Assembly (NCBI RefSeq): GCF_014805625.2
Contig: NW_023998423.1
Coordinates: 4,375,163 to 4,439,162 of the forward strand
Length of the DNA stretch: 64,000 bases
Direction of reading: 5' to 3'
DNA from: Glossina fuscipes
Taxonomy: Eukaryota; Arthropoda; Insecta; Diptera; Glossinidae
Below are positions 61,632-64,000 of the stretch, one piece after another (the first letter of the stretch is position 1; every line of letters begins with the position of its first letter). Made by a program: the position numbers and the translations under genes. The notes below the pieces were generated by a model. The model was not told the origin of the DNA, searched no databases, and was given only the letters and a program-made list of their open reading frames with translations.

Positions 61632-63248
61632 ATGTCAAAAATTAAGAAATTTTTTACTCGGAAAAAGGAAGAAGCTGCATTTAAATTAAAAATAGGTGGA
61701 ACTTTAGGTCAAGGTCATGCCCTTAACGCTCCTTCGGAGCCTTCGGGTTCTCAACGTAAATCTAATCATAAGGCATACGAGCCGCCCAAACGTAAAGAAC
61801 TAAGCAATGAAGCGCGAGCAGCCGCGGCCGCTGCTTTAGCACGTATTGAAACCAAGGATACAAGGGAGTTTAATACATCGCTAGCAGCCATTAAGGCTCA
61901 AGCTAAAAGAGAATTGGAAGCAGAAAGAAAAGTAAGGGAAGATAGAAAGGCCGACGAAAACACGTCAGAAACTGAAACGCGCCCGGACGTAACTTTAGCT
62001 TGTCAAGGCGTGTTCTTTCGTTGTCCCATGATAAGTGACGAAGTATTACCTAAAAAGGATTGGAAAGTGAAAATTAAAGAATTTCTCTATCAACAATTGG
62101 AAAGCGAAAGAGCGTTAACATCTTGTCTGATTATTCAAAATTGCAATACTAAGGAAAAGGTGATTTATATATTTTACGGTCGCTGCCAAGCAGTTAAGAA
62201 TAAGAAACACAACGCTTTTGTCATTGCAGGCTGAAGAATGCGTTAAAACACTAATAAAATATTTGGAAAATATAATTAATCATCCGGAAGAAGAAAAATA
62301 TCTTAAAATACGTATGTCTAATCGGTAAGCCTCGTATAGAAAAAAAGTAAAAATATGTTATTAATCTTGTTTAGTGACACACAGTGGAGTTTTAAAGGTC
62401 TATTAGTAAATTTATTCCCAAAACAACTAATTATTGTTCTTTAGGATTTTTAGCGAAAAGGTTCGTTATGTAGAAGGAGCTTTAGACTTTTTAATAGCAG
62501 CCGGTTTTCATGAAATTGAAATTGATAATGAAAGCTTTCTTATTTGGTCAAAGGATAATATTGAAGAGGGTCAAGATTTGCCGACATTGTTAGACGCTTT
62601 AAAGAATGCTGGGCCTATAACTTTAGAGTTGGAACGTAACATTAAAGTGCTATTGCCTTCACAAGCCAAACGCGTTAAATTGCCGGATGACTTTTACCGC
62701 ATGTCGCCCGAGGAGATTAAGAGAGAACAACAAATGCGAACTGAAGCTTTAGAGAACGCCCAAGTCCTAAAAACGAAGGCTATGCGAGAACGAGAGGAAC
62801 AACGTGTTCTCCGTATGTATCGTTATGCTTTAGTACGTGTAAAATTCCCAAACGGCATTTATATCCAAGTAAGTCGCATAAGTTGAAAATGAATTGTAAT
62901 AAAATTGTGCATCTTCCGTTAGGGTACTTTCAATGTTTATGAAAAAATTAGTGATATCTTCGAAATGGTTCAGTCTTGTCTCAGCGACGAGACGCTAGAA
63001 TTTAATTTGATTTCCTCAAGTGATGGTAGACTTTCTGATGACGATATGGAGAAATCCTTGTACGATTTAAGGTGAGTTTGTTTAGCAGCTTGTTTTTTTA
63101 AGCGCAATTACATATTATTTTGGTTTTCAATTTTAGACTCATTCCAAATGTTGTTTTGCTGTTTTCAATACCTGATCAAGTTAACACCAACTATATTGAC
63201 ACTAATTTTCTTAAGGAGGAATTGTTGCTATTGGTGCAGTCATTGTAA
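61632..63248 (+). CDS. UBXN6: UBXN6/UBXD1, p97/VCP adaptor with PUB and UBX domains
   Basis: Five exons: 61,632-62,159, 62,230-62,324, 62,445-62,868, 62,923-63,071 and 63,137-63,248. All have GT-AG borders and consistent phase, and they give 435 residues, close to human UBXN6 at 441. The basic N-terminus (KIKKFFTRKKEEAAFKLKIG, 4-23) and an Ala-rich helix (60-100) cover the region where this family contacts p97. The PUB domain is at about 165-245 (HPEEEKYLKIRMSNRIFSEK and VEGALDFLIAAGF), and it binds the p97 C-terminal tail. The UBX domain is at about 330-412 (RYALVRVKFPNGIYIQGTF to LRLIPNVVLLFS). It lacks the FPR loop, as expected for this family, whose UBX does not bind p97 strongly. Known roles are endolysosomal damage clearance, caveolin sorting and ERAD. 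It is the second cistron after the membrane protein gene. Confidence 0.93.
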
Positions 63249-63376
63249 ATTTTAAAGTTTGAACGACCACTGAAACAGGATTCTATATATTGAAAAATTT
63301 ATTTATATATGTATTTTTGTTTTGCTTTCATTTGCATTCTTTTGCATTTGGTTTTATTTCACCCTTATTTCTTTCG

Positions 63377-63382
63377 AATAAA
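63377..63382 (+). terminator. UBXN6: poly(A) signal of the dicistronic transcript
   Basis: AATAAA about 130 nt after the UBXN6 stop. No comparable signal lies between the two cistrons. Confidence 0.55.
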
Positions 63383-63754
63383 ATCTAAAGCGTAAATTGT
63401 TACCAGACTTCTATTGTATATTTATGAATTTATTCTTTAAACAATAATCCGTTCGTGTAATGAATAATTCGAAAATAATCTTTAAGTAACTGCGTTTTTA
63501 GTTAGAACACATGTTTTTATAAACTGGAGATGGGCATTTTCTCGAATTATATTATTACGGGTGACGTTGAATTTAGTGTATGGACAAATCCATCAAGCCG
63601 TTCAACGCTACCAGGTTCCGCCCACAGAAGTGACACAATGGAGCCAAAGTTCACTAATATAAAATTCAAATAAAATAAGTTATGAATTTATTTATAAATT
63701 AAAAGTCCGTTTATTTCGTTAAAAGTTTGTTTGAAGATGAATGGATTTAATTAG

Positions 63755-63949
63755 AAAGGTGCCAATGCAAAGTATCAAATCCTCGAAATAGTCGACAAAA
63801 TGGAGAGCATGTTGTACTGCCACAGTTGTCGCACGAATTGTGGAATTGTGGAAATGCCTTCCGGAACAGGAAAAACTGCTACTTTGCTCTCGTTATGGCT
63901 GCGACTTCATCAAAAGTATGAAATCTATCACGTTTATATATTCTATTAA
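63755..63949 (+). pseudogene. XPD/RAD3-like helicase Walker A fragment
   Basis: A 64-codon frame contains IVEMPSGTGKTATLLSL at about residues 31-47. This is nearly the exact motif I sequence of XPD/ERCC2-type 5'-3' DNA helicases. Upstream residues (CHSCRTNCG) only faintly resemble the family's GHC segment, and downstream residues diverge at once before a stop. GAATTGTG is tandemly duplicated right before the motif. It is most likely a decayed or partial copy, though an intact exon running off the window cannot be excluded. Confidence 0.4.
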
Positions 63950-64000
63950 AAAGAAAAGCTTGTAAAATGGAGTCCGGTATTTGTTATATAAAATCTGAGT

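Noticed and set aside
1..64000. CRISPR arrays, operons with ribosome binding sites and prophage-like features
   Set aside because: None seen. Introns, poly(A) signals and SINEs show this is insect nuclear DNA.

Overview
The window looks like AT-rich nuclear DNA from a brachyceran fly. The evidence is short GT-AG introns of 63-74 nt, AATAAA poly(A) signals, a fly-type edl/mae ETS regulator, and a dispersed repeat whose ends resemble an abundant repeat of calyptrate fly genomes. A tsetse or a relative is my guess and is not proven. The sequence is a scaffold piece with one 10-N gap at 58,022-58,031.

Layout. The first 1 kb holds a TATA-driven gene for a 46-residue peptide (582-722). From 1.5 to 24 kb I see no other convincing gene: it holds non-LTR retrotransposon remnants (R1-like at 10.8 kb, Jockey-like at 19.4 kb), copies of the dispersed repeat, CT microsatellites and a diverged minisatellite at 18 kb. 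The edl gene is a single exon at 24.3 kb. From 25 to 34 kb there is repeat-rich intergenic DNA with a Tc1/mariner fragment and a second R1-like fragment. A four- or five-exon gene for a single-pass membrane protein, which I do not recognise by name, lies at 34.6-37.7 kb. A tRNA-derived SINE family has four copies (1.7, 40.8, 42.9 and 60.1 kb), three of them with clear target-site duplications. An intact single-exon Rae1-like WD40 gene is at 48.2-49.3 kb, closely flanked by repeats and followed by a decayed Jockey-like element that carries a 1.3 kb nested insertion.

The right end is the clearest gene region. A 117-residue membrane protein (two exons) is followed after 26 nt by a five-exon UBXN6/UBXD1 gene of 435 residues on the same strand, an arrangement that implies a dicistronic mRNA. 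The last 250 bases carry a short XPD/RAD3-like Walker A fragment that looks degenerate.

The genes do not form one pathway. EDL modulates ETS factors downstream of Ras/MAPK. Rae1 is an mRNA export and mitotic protein. UBXN6 is a p97/VCP adaptor. The leads most worth following are the tight UBXN6 dicistron, the divergent intronless Rae1 copy, the small peptide gene and the SINE family.
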